Source: Athripsodes cinereus | Lineage: Eukaryota > Arthropoda > Insecta > Trichoptera > Leptoceridae | Direction of reading: 5' to 3' | Assembly: GCA_947579605.1 (NCBI GenBank) | Contig: OX388315.1 | Span: 1,550,001 to 1,614,000 of the forward strand | DNA: 64,000 bases | Shown here: positions 10,401 to 19,100 of the stretch, one piece after another | Layout: every line of letters begins with the position of its first letter | Numbering within the stretch: the stretch's first letter is position 1 | Notes under the pieces: generated by a model | What the model was told of the DNA's origin: nothing | The model's database searches: none | What the model saw: only the letters and a program-made list of their open reading frames with translations | Position numbers and translations under genes: made by a program

Positions 10401-12571
10401 ATATTTTGTCAAGAATAGTTCCTAGAATTTCGTCCTTTTGTCTTATCATGTAACCATTCATTGCCAATTTGACCTATTTTCAATAAGATTGGAAAAACCT
10501 TTTAATAAATTAAATTTTATAGCAGATACGTGTGTGCATATTTCATCCTCAATTCTTTTCATATTTTTTCAGTTGGAATCTTTTTTTAATTCGAGTGATG
10601 CAATAGGAGTGATAAAATTCAATGACAGTACACCTACAGATGGAGAAACGTGCTTCATCTATGGATGGGGTACAAGAGATCCGGTAAGTGATGGAATAAA
10701 TGGTTTGGGGCGCCATAGTCGTCATAAAATTCCTCTTACTTGCTCTTTTATTCAATGTCCTTTCTATAGGATCTATATAGTGAGTGGTCGCCATCGTCCC
10801 AAACGATGAATTTTTACAATAAAATAAAAAAGTGAAATTAAAAAACCTTTGTCCCAAAATTCCCAGATTTCCAGAATTTCATCATTTCTCTTACATTCTT
10901 AATTTTTACTCCCCTTCTTCCCTCAGATTTCAAAAGGGCTAAAGAGTATTGATTTCCTTGGCTTTTTTCTTTGAGGATCCGGTGTTTGTGGTTTACCCAT
11001 CTGATACATCAGATTATATTATAATCTATCCTCTAGTTTTTAATAATGATTTTATTGAATGCTCCTCGATTAGTGGACCTTATATCGTGGTAGTGAAAGC
11101 AATCACTTAAGCCTGCAGGGTTACTCTTGACAAAACTAAACACGATCTTAATCTAGTCTTGATCTTGATCATACGACGCACGAAGGGACTATGGTCAAAA
11201 ACACCGCTACCGCTAACGCGCGATCGATTTGCGTGTATTTTTGGCCAATAGTCACTTCATGCGTCGTATGATCAAGATCAAGACTAGATTAAGATCGTGT
11301 TTAGTTTTGTCAAGAGTAGCCCTGCTGCTTAGAGTCAATTTGTAAAAGTTTCACACTACTTCCGATTAGATTTTGCACAAAGTTACATTGTGTAAATATG
11401 GCTCTCCAATCGAGATGTCTTATTGATTTTGTCATCTGCACATTGTGCCCAAATCCAGTTAGACAATTAAAAATAGTAAATATTTTCAACATTTAAAATA
11501 TTAATTTCATTGGCAATCAATAATTAATAATATTAATATAGTACCTAATTACTTAAGAATAAAATTTCAGACAGGCACAACTGACTTCACATTTAGGCAA
11601 GCTATACTTCCAATAGTTTCGAAGACAACGTGTAACGAAGCATACACTAATGCTAGTCTACCACTCCATAGTAATACTTTATGTGCTGGTGTAACAGGAG
11701 TTGGCATTTGTGATGTAAGTTATGTTTTTTTTTTTTTGTAACACTGCAGGCTGTGCCATTTAGCCTAAAAATTTCAACTCAATGGTTTTACCAACTCTTC
11801 TTCTTCCACGATAAGAGACATCTCCATAGCATTTATCACTATTTTATCTTTCTTCTCACTGAGAAGGATGCGAGAGAAGTGTTGAGGATAGAATGTGTGG
11901 AGCAAATAAACGATAAAAGGATGACGAAGAGGGAGTATTTTTCTGAAAAAGAGGGTAGGAGAAAGCGCGGACGTCCAAGAACTACGTGGCTTGACCACGT
12001 GGATCAAACTAAGAATGACCGCTCGTTATGTAAGATATATCACCGTGTACGGATGATAAATTTGATTGAACGTGAAGGAAGCGAAAGAAGTATGAAAGGA
12101 TAGATCCAAATGGCATTCTATTCATTCGTTTAATTGATATTATGTAATTTTAAAAATGGATGTGGATGTTGATCCTAGATGTTGTAAAGCGCCCTTGCAG
12201 TGATAAATTTCACAATACGGCGCTAAATAAATTGGCATATTATTATTATAGAAATAGTTAAATTTGTCTTACACAATTTCATGATCCAATTGAAATTGTG
12301 AATAAAAAATCAAAACTACTTAATTCTTTTATACTCTAAATTTTATTTCTAGGGTGAAATGGGAGGAGCCCTGGTATGTGATAAGATGTTTACTGGAATC
12401 GTATCTCACAGCAATGAATGTGGTTTGGAAGATTTCCCTGGAGTCTTCACTGATGTCCGCCTATATGAGGAATGGATATACACTAACGGCTCCAATAATC
12501 TTTCATCATCTTTCATTTTTGTAGTACTTATTGTTCTTACATCTACTAAATCTCTACAAACATTTTTATGA
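7457..12571 (+). CDS. Serine protease homologue, chymotrypsin fold, catalytic triad lost
   Basis: Seven exons with consensus GT-AG borders: 7457-7514, 8487-8572, 8940-9046, 9624-9783, 10573-10683, 11571-11714, 12353-12571; 294 residues, no stop or frameshift. Signal peptide MKSKIFYFFTTLFIAFVAQ. The S1 fold is recognisable: CAGTLV, GETCFIYGWGT, LCAG, GGALVC and the cysteines expected for its disulfides. All three catalytic positions differ from an active enzyme: TSAQC where TAAHC is expected (His to Gln), SNNIGYIK where NDIGL is expected (Asp to Asn), GEMGGA where GDSGGP is expected (Ser to Met). The R-IVGG activation site is also missing. It should therefore be a non-proteolytic binding or regulatory protein. 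The C-terminus (SSSFIFVVLIVLTS onward) is hydrophobic after an Asn/Ser-rich stretch, suggesting a GPI or membrane anchor. A weak polyadenylation variant ATTAAA is at 12662. Its paralogue lies 3.5 kb downstream. Confidence 0.92.
7702..7882. mobile_element. Palindromic MITE (GGCCTAGTC subtype) in intron 1
   Basis: Ends CTGTAGGCCTAGTCAAAAC and GTTTTGACTAGGCCCACTG with complementary arms meeting at CGTAGCTAAAATACACAAG. The right arm lacks part of the CGTTTTCG block present on the left. Confidence 0.85.
8650..8888 (-). mobile_element. SINE B with an inverted second head, in intron 2
   Basis: On the minus strand the order is CCGGTAGTTTAATTGG (box A-like), GCACTCCTCGTGACAAG, GGCTTAAGGCCCGTCC (box B-like) and the tail AATAAGGTAACGTTGTC. 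On the plus strand 8842-8888 repeats GCACTCCTCGCGACAAG and the box B GGGTTCAAGTCCCG. The two heads face away from each other, which makes intron 2 partly self-complementary. Confidence 0.7.
9264..9470. mobile_element. Palindromic MITE (GGCCTAGTC subtype), complete, in intron 3
   Basis: A complete 207-bp copy with ends CAGTAGGCCTAGTCAAAACA and TGTTTTGACTAGGCCCACTG. The arms are nearly perfectly complementary through CGTTACGTTTTCGTTTCG and GACGTTGCGAG. It is the best reference copy of the family in this window. Confidence 0.9.
10075..10326 (-). mobile_element. Repeat C copy, near full length, in intron 4
   Basis: Read on the minus strand: CGTGGAGCACCCGGCAAAG, CCGTAAGTTTTCGAGTGTCC, ACATCTAAAATTCAGCGATG, GTTTGCCACCATCCTGAATG, GAGAGGACGACTTGCG, GCTGGTCTGCTG, CCCCACTTGTGGGATATGG, CGTGATGGTGTAGTAGTAG. 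This is the most complete copy here and serves as the family reference. No polymerase III boxes are evident. Confidence 0.85.
11116..11328. mobile_element. Long-hairpin MITE, copy 2, in intron 5
   Basis: Same element as 2600-2807, with longer perfect arms: the right arm here retains GATCAAGATCAAGACTAG, which in copy 1 is partly lost. Ends CAGGGTTACTCTTGAC and GTCAAGAGTAGCCCTG. Confidence 0.87.
11331..11490 (+). repeat. Dispersed repeat E
   Basis: It contains AAAGTTACATTGTGTAAAT, TTTTGTCATCTGCACATTG and GCCCAAATCCAGTTAGACA. The same blocks recur at 16975-17040, 31436-31510 (inverted) and 31690-31765. No coding content; class unknown. Confidence 0.6.
11855..12130 (+). pseudogene. LINE ORF2 C-terminal fragment in intron 6
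   Basis: Encodes the REYFSEKEGRRKRGRPRTTW segment and WLDHVDQTKND, then decays by small changes before the terminal motif (WHSIHSF in place of WRSVLSAY). It is the same LINE family as 6880-7140 and 22465-22941, in sense orientation with the host gene. Confidence 0.8.
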
Positions 12572-12740
12572 AGTGACAAAAATATTACAAACAAATGCTC
12601 CACCTTCATAATACAAGCATTATAAGGCTTACTGTGAAGGTGTTTGGAGTTATTTGGGTAAATTAAAAACTAAGATTCATCTTTATTTTGTATTTTTTTT
12701 CATTACCGTTATCGATAAACCATAAAATTATCAGTTACAC

Positions 12741-12962
12741 AATTAAATATTTGATAAAATAAAAACACTGTCTTTCACTTAAAGTATTTTTTATAAGCTT
12801 TTCGGACTACGTCCATCCTCAGTGAAAAATACTTAAAAAAATATTTTTCACTATTTTGCACAAAAACTATTTTTCACTGAGGAGTCCAAAAAGCTTATTA
12901 AAAATATAATACTTTAATTGAAAGACACAGTGTTTTAATTTAATCAAATCAAATATTTAATT
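12741..12962. mobile_element. Foldback element, Penelope-like pseudo-LTR in inverted arrangement
   Basis: The arms are complementary: AATTAAATATTTGAT, AAACACTGTCTTTCA, AAGCTTTT and CTCAGTGAAAAAT each recur in reverse complement. The minus strand of the left arm holds a hammerhead-like motif (see next entry); the right arm holds the same motif with most of stem II deleted. Inference: remnant of a Penelope-like element or retrozyme. Confidence 0.6.
12782..12834 (-). ncRNA. Minimal hammerhead-ribozyme-like motif
   Basis: Read on the minus strand: stem I 5' strand AAGTATTTTTCA; core CTGAGGA (12816-12822); one extra T; stem II GGAC-GTA-GTCC; GAA(A) at 12800-12803; a palindromic AAGCTT (12795-12800) that can form stem III only between two RNA copies; an A at the expected cleavage position; then stem I 3' strand TAAAAAATACTT. 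Eleven of the twelve stem I positions pair. Known of the family: small hammerhead variants in Penelope-like elements cleave as dimers and have such short palindromic stem III sequences. Activity here is inference. Confidence 0.7.
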
Positions 12963-13527
12963 ATGACGTACTTTCACAGTGTTTGCTTTTCAAAAATAAA
13001 TAATTTAGTTATACAATTCAATTCACACAGGGCGAGTTTCTCGCCAGATAACTATATTATCTTCCAACTAATCCTTTAAAAACTAATTAATTTTAAGTGC
13101 ATACAATAAGATCAAGTAAACACATTTCTGTATAAACGTATTTTTGATCATAATCACTCTGCACATCGAAAAGTTCATGATCAAAATAAAATTAAGATCG
13201 TTAAAAGTTCGTAAAAAGAGGAACCCAGCAGTTAACACATAAATCTATATTTATTAACATTACTTAAAAGAACTGAGAAAAGAATATTTTTCGTTATATT
13301 TCTCGTTATTTAATAAGTTTGTTTTAGCAAATTTATTTAAATATATTAAAATATCGTGTTTGAAGTTTGTATTTTGTTGTTAAGTAGATATTATAAGAAA
13401 TAATGCGGAAAACCATTTGTATTTAGCATTCGCCTCCCTTAGCACGAACTATCGGTATAATAAAAACTGTTTGCTATCAAAATAATACTTTGTTTTATTT
13501 ATTTTTAATCCTTTGTGATCAACATAG
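12963..13527. other. AT-rich spacer, no gene seen
   Basis: No exon, repeat family or RNA gene recognised between the foldback and the next repeat C copy. Confidence 0.4.
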
Positions 13528-13614
13528 TGATGAGGTTTGCCACCCATCCTAAATTTCTTAACTTGTTGTTGACACGGAGAGGACAACTCCCATATTCATA
13601 ACAAGCATCTATGG

Positions 13615-14302
13615 GCCTAGTCAAAACACACTTAGAGAACGCGTCAATTTTCGTAGCTAATGGGGTGTTCACATTTGGCGAATATCGCCAGGCGAATTTC
13701 TAAATATATCGTCAGGCGAAAAAACAAAATTCGCCAGGCATCCATTGATCGTCACACCTGTTCACACAGTCCACCGATATAGAAACGATCTGTCAGATGC
13801 GCTTTGATTTTGACACTGTTTTCAAAATGGCGTCGAGATGGAGATCGCGAAGTGTTTATTTTTAGTCGAAAATGTTATAGTAGAGGTTATAAGGCGCCTT
13901 TTAATTGAGGAAACAAACGCCACAAACCAACAACAAAGATAACAGCTGTCAAGAAGCGGGAAACATTATAAAATTTATAGGTTATAAAGTTTTTACCATA
14001 GGTACGAACGCCGCGCACATCTGCGCATGCGTAAATCGTTCAATCGGCCGAAAAGTTGGAAGGTGCTCAACTCGAGACGATATCGTTTCTACTGGTTTTT
14101 ATCGTTTCAGACTAGCTGTCATTTTGTTCACACGATTCAGATGGCTGGCGATATTTTGGTGTCTGGCGATATTCGCCAAAGTGAGAACACCACATTAAAT
14201 TTTAATGCACAAGTAGCTACGGATATTGACGCGTTCTCGCAACGTCGTCCGCGTTTGAACGAAAACGTAACGCTTAAATGTGTTTTGACTAGGCCTACTG
14301 GT
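13615..14302. mobile_element. Palindromic MITE inside repeat C, itself interrupted
   Basis: Left part 13615-13660 (GGGCCTAGTCAAAACACAC, then CGCGTCAATTTTCGTAGC) and right part 14205-14302 (AGTAGCTACGGATATTGACG to GACTAGGCCTACTG). The centre, where other copies read TAGCTAAAATACACAAG, has been split by a second element. The left arm also has an internal deletion. Confidence 0.8.
13661..14192. mobile_element. TIR MITE with TTCGCCAGGCGAA-type subterminal repeats
   Basis: Ends GGGGTGTTCACATTTGGCG and CGCCAAAGTGAGAACACC are imperfect inverted repeats about 30 bp long that include GGCGAATATCGCCAG. Several GCCAGGCGAA or TCGCCAGG words follow in the first 100 bases. A TAA flanks both sides if the right tip is taken two bases further, which would suit a PIF/Harbinger-type target duplication. 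No transposase. Confidence 0.7.
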
Positions 14303-14354
14303 CTGCTGGCTACCCCACTTGAGAAAAATGCCGTTCCGATAAAGATAGATTCAC

Positions 14355-14465
14355 TCATTCATACCATCACCGCATCTTCCACTAGTGATGGAGTAGCCAC
14401 CGGACCAACTACAAACAAAAAACATGTAAGTTGTCTTCTCTGTGCCAACAAAATTTAAGACAGAT
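14355..14465 (-). mobile_element. Repeat C fragment
   Basis: CATACCATCACCGCATC, GATGGAGTAGCCACCGG and AAGTTGTCTTCTCTGTGCC, in the order of the family's 3' half read from the minus strand. Confidence 0.7.
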
Positions 14466-15014
14466 GTTAGATAATAAGTTAAATGGCAGAATAAAGATAA
14501 TAAAGATATATAGATAGATAAATTTTATTATCTTGATTTATCAATAATAACTTGAGTCTTTCAATTTGAATTTGACATCTGATGAAATAATTTACAGTAC
14601 TTGAATGTACTGAAATAAATAGTTTGATAAAAAGTACTTGAAGAGTTAATTTTAAATTCACTTATAAAATCTATGCATTTATAAATTAAAAATTGTGACG
14701 AATACTTTTATCTATTTTCACGTCAAAGTTTTGACAGTTAACATATCTTAAAACTTATGATAAATAATGAACACTGTTTTATATTTAGCATTGACAGTGT
14801 TTTATATAAATAGAAAAAATTAAATATTTATTTAATAATTAAATAAGTATTTAAATATATCTGAAAATAATTTAATTAGATTTGATGTTTGTGCGTTAAT
14901 ATTTTGAAAATTCATTTTAATACAGAGCATAAGGGATAATGCAAAGGGACTACTAGGTTTCATATTAAGAATGTCTAATTTTTTTTTAAAAGAATTGAAA
15001 TATATTATGTTAGG
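14466..15014. other. AT-rich spacer, no gene seen
   Basis: Very AT-rich sequence upstream of the second protease gene; no exon or element recognised. Confidence 0.4.
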
Positions 15015-15195
15015 AGCCAACTGCCCCCTAGTCAAAACACACTTTAGCGTTATTTAGTCGGTCGACTATACATAGACGACTTTGCGGGAATGTATCAATT
15101 TCAAAATATACACAAGTTATTGTGTATTTAAGCTACGATATTTGATACTTTCTCACAGAGTCGTCTATATGTTGAAATAACTATTTGTCTGATAT
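15015..15195. mobile_element. Decayed palindromic MITE, GTCAAAACACA family
   Basis: Left end CCCCCTAGTCAAAACACAC, ACTTTAGCGTTA and GACGACTTTGCGGGA; central TTGTGTATTTAAGCTACG; right arm GAGTCGTCTATATGTTG. Complementarity is clear in the inner part and lost towards the right tip. Confidence 0.65.
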
Positions 15196-15201
15196 TTCAG
15201 T

Positions 15202-15352
15202 CCCCCTAGACAAACACGCACTTGGCGATCGACTACAAACGAATTTTCCATAGTAACCGCAACAATAACGCATAATTACACGGTACATGTAGGTAGATTG
15301 TCGAAAAGTTCGCCAGTAGTCGATCGCTAAGTACGGTTTGTCTACGGCGGCC
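15202..15352. mobile_element. MITE F, copy 1
   Basis: Ends CCCCCTAGACAAAC and GTTTGTCTACGGCGGCC, with GCGATCGACTAC and GTAGTCGATCGC just inside. A second copy in opposite orientation lies at 29872-30022 and is almost identical through GGTACATGTAGGTAGATTG. Confidence 0.8.
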
Positions 15353-16020
15353 AAGGAATGATATCGGAATACTTGAAATAATTTTAAATTATTTTAACAC
15401 AAACAATAATATTGTACATTAAAGAATCACGAAAACTATCTTTCCATCTATATTATCAAGGCATGTCTCACAAATAGGATATCCAGTAGAATCTACAAAA
15501 TTCTTCTAATCCAAAAAGACTTAGAGTTGTAGGAATAAAAGAAATATCTCACTCTTTTGTGTATTTTTTCTAGTATTGTGTAACGTCTAACAATAATACT
15601 CCGTGAAATTCCCGGTAGTGAATAGGTTTGCTGCTCTTTCATGTTAGTTTTCGAGTCTCCTGTAGAAGTCAGGTACTGTATTCGTAAAACATCGCGTATA
15701 AGACATTTAACATCTCCAGTACAGAGATGAGGAACCAAACATGGAGAATTTCAAGACCTACACTCTCTTACGGACGACGCAATCCAATGTCTGCTGAGTT
15801 TGGATATTATCAAGTTATGATCGACCTTAGGGAATGAATCACAAAATGATAAAAAAAAGTCGATAGTTATGCAGGAAAAACTTTCTTCTAAAAAGTAAAC
15901 TTCATATTTAAATTAACATTTACATGTACAAGTACTTTACTTCACCAACATGTGCATAAACATAATTTAAAAATACTTGAAGAATCAATTTAAAAATAAT
16001 ACATTTGCACGCAACGTGCC
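15353..16020. other. Upstream region of second protease gene, with a decayed repeat C piece
   Basis: 15595-15735 carries GTTAGTTTTCGAGTCTCCTG, AGACATTTAACATCTCCAG and GATGAGGAACC, a degenerate plus-strand repeat C copy. The rest is AT-rich with nothing recognised. Confidence 0.5.
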
Positions 16021-16030
16021 TATATATAAA
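16021..16030 (+). promoter_or_regulatory. TATA box of second protease gene
   Basis: TATATATAAA lies 96 bases before the ATG at 16117. A TCATT at about 16046 is suitably placed for an initiator. Position and sequence support a core promoter with a short 5' UTR; not proven. Confidence 0.55.
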
Positions 16031-16116
16031 ATTTTGCTCTATCTGTCATTCGGATGAAATATTAAATCACAAATTTAATTCAAAATTTTGTTATACTATT
16101 GATTTTTAAAGTTGTC

Positions 16117-19100
16117 ATGAATATTTTTCAGTTTTTCATTGCAGTGATTTTAATTTTTATTCATGGTAAGAAAATTCATGTACTAACATAATATTAAAAA
16201 TAATAAGTTTGCTATCATGATTATCAATACTAAAAATAAAACACTTTTATTTAGTACTTCCACAAAGGCTTTATTAATCATGACTTTATGACCCAGCTTT
16301 CATGACTATTTTTTAATCATGACTTTATTAATCATGACTTTATGACCCAGCTTTCATGACTATTTTTTGTTTAACTATGTAATGTAATATGGTTTTTGAT
16401 TTTCACTCAGTGTGTATTGAATAATTTTTTTTTTATTTCTTTATCTTATTTATATAATTTCTTCTGGGATCGCATTGGCCTTCAGCTGTGATGATCCTTG
16501 TAAGAATCGTCCTATTGTCAGTAAAAATAATATCAAGATATATCGTTAAGCCAAGAGATGAATAAATAAATTAAAATAAATGTTATTGAATACGTAATTT
16601 TATCAGCAGCACCTCATATATTTTTATTTTTCAATCGTAATTTCAGATGGACTCTCTGAAATTGACTTTGAACCAAGAATTGTTGGAGGAACTGAGATAA
16701 ACATAACGGATGCTCCCTACCAGGTATATTTTTTTGTATTCATTCTTAAGAGACAAAAAGGGCTTGCACAATCCACATATAAATATTTTAGCCCATTTGT
16801 ACATATGTCCTCAATGGACTCAGTAATTAGGAAAGACAGAGGTAAAATAATACATTCTATACGAAGTCTCATCTTCTGAGCAAACATTAGGCTACTAAGA
16901 TTTTAAATATCTTATTTTATTACAGAGATACTATCAGTGTTATCATATTTGTATGGAAAATGAATTATTTATATTGGTATTGTCATCTGCACGTTGTCCC
17001 CGAATCCGGTAAAACCATAAAAAAATAGTAAATAGGTATTCTAAACAAGTATTTGAATCATGGTGGTGCCATTTCCTAAATAATTTCCTCAACTTTTTAC
17101 CATTTCTTAAGAAAGTATAACTTTTTTTGAATGTTTTTTTTATAGTGTTTCAATTCTACAATGTACATCTGTTACTTGATTATTTAAATCGCGATAGGTT
17201 TCAATTTGATGTTTATTTCCTGCGTGAAGCCAGGTAAAATTACTTTAGTGTGTTAATAATACAAATTTCAATCGCCAAATAAATCAGTTCTAGTCACACG
17301 AATTACCAAAACACATGCACAAACACAAGGGGAATATGCATGTGTGAGGAATATGAATAAATGTTATCAATTCATATTAATAAATATACGCTGATCACGA
17401 ATATCCTAATAAGAAACGATAAAATAAAACTTTTCATTCATTATTTTCATTTTAAAAATCCATATTTTCTGTTATTGAATTAGTCCGGTGTGACGTCGCT
17501 AGGCGCTTTTTTGTATTGCCACACATTTCACTCTTAAGTACTGTTTGTAGCGCCTGATATTGTCAAACACTGCTCCGCCACGAGTGGACCTTTTTGCGGC
17601 GAAGTGCGAAAATTGCTTTTTTAAATGGTGATAAAAACCTTAAAAATGCACATTTAAAAATATAAAAAGCACCATAATTATTCTAATTTTCTGTACTATT
17701 TTTTGGGTTGAAAATTTTTTTTGTGAAAGTTCCCCATTCCACTACACAATGCAGACATACAGCGACACGCTACATATTATGTCGTTCCTATTTATAAGCA
17801 CTTCATTACACGCATTCTATCCACAACACTCCTCTTGCATCCGCCTCATTCTTCTAATTAAGTTTATAATTGATTAAAGTTACTTTATTAGTTACCTCAC
17901 TCGTGGTAGATGTCTTGATGGTGTTGATAGATAGAAAAGCATTGAAATAAATAAAATAAAATATTTTTATGTAAATAAAATATTTTTTTAGGTTTGTCTG
18001 ACGAGGAGGGAGAGGGAGGACAAATTCAAATTCATATGTGGCGGGGCCCTTATTGCCGATAATCTAGCCGTAACGGCTGCACATTGTTTGCAACCTCGGA
18101 GACAGTGAGTACATAGATAACAACAGCTCTAAAACTTTTTTATATTTTATTTCTTATCCACCTTTTTATGATATTTGATAATCTTAAACCCAGGCAGTCA
18201 AGTTTGTAGAGGGTCAATTTGATGTTTGTAAATTTCCGATTTCTATTTTCACATTTTTTCTGATTGCTATTTTGTTCGTTGTGTTTCGATTGCCCTTAAT
18301 GTCGTGTATTATTTAAATCAATTCTTTTTATGTTTAGTATCTGTTCTATAATGGTATTGCATGTTTTGTTTTATAGGTGGCAACTAATTTCTTGCATGTG
18401 TTGGATAATATTATTCCTATTTGCTTATGACAAATTTTACTATTGAATTTTAAATTAATTTTAAATGATGTTAAATCTTGAATTTTAAATTTTGAGAGAT
18501 TTTATATGATATTTTTATGTTTTTAATTTTTTTGAGAGATTTTATATGATATTTTTATGTTTTATGCTTTGTGAGCATTATTCTATTAATTTTGTTAACA
18601 TAATTTACTCTATTCTATTGTAATTGTTGTTTGTTGATTTTATCTGTTGTGTTTAGTTATGTATGTTTTGTGGAGCACATGAGGGTAATACAGTATAGGG
18701 ATCTTCACTGGTTTGCTTATTGCTAAATATGTTATAGACCATTGTATTTTTTGTATCAACTGTATGTATCCTGTAAAATTGAAATAAATAAATAAATAAA
18801 AAGACAAAATATATATGGTAAAGTTTAATTTGTATATCGACAGTTCTTGGTGGGAGTTCATAACGATTAGGAATTAAAATAAAACAATATATAATATATT
18901 AATTCCACTGAAGACTTTATTAATTCACAAACCGTCTTTTGAAAGCTTTCGTTCTTGTCGTCAGTCACATTATGCCTGACGATGAAAGCGGAAGTTTTCA
19001 AAAGCCGGCTCACAAATTAAAGTCACCAGTGGAATTACTTTACATTTTGTTTCATTTCAATTTCTTACTAGATACCTACGGTTCTAGACTAAGACATCGC

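Larger units (their letters stand above)
13528..14330 (+). mobile_element. Repeat C copy split by nested insertions
   Basis: The family order is GATGAGGTTTGCCACCCATCC, GACACGGAGAGGACAAC at 13528-13614, then, 690 bases later, GGTCTGCTGGCTACCCCACTTG at 14303-14325. The two parts join to give the expected order of this family, so the intervening DNA was inserted. Confidence 0.8.

Noticed and set aside
18940..18985. Fourth hammerhead ribozyme (CTGACGA ... GAAAGC)
   Set aside because: No stem II can be formed between the core and GAAA in either arm; recorded only as a related foldback.
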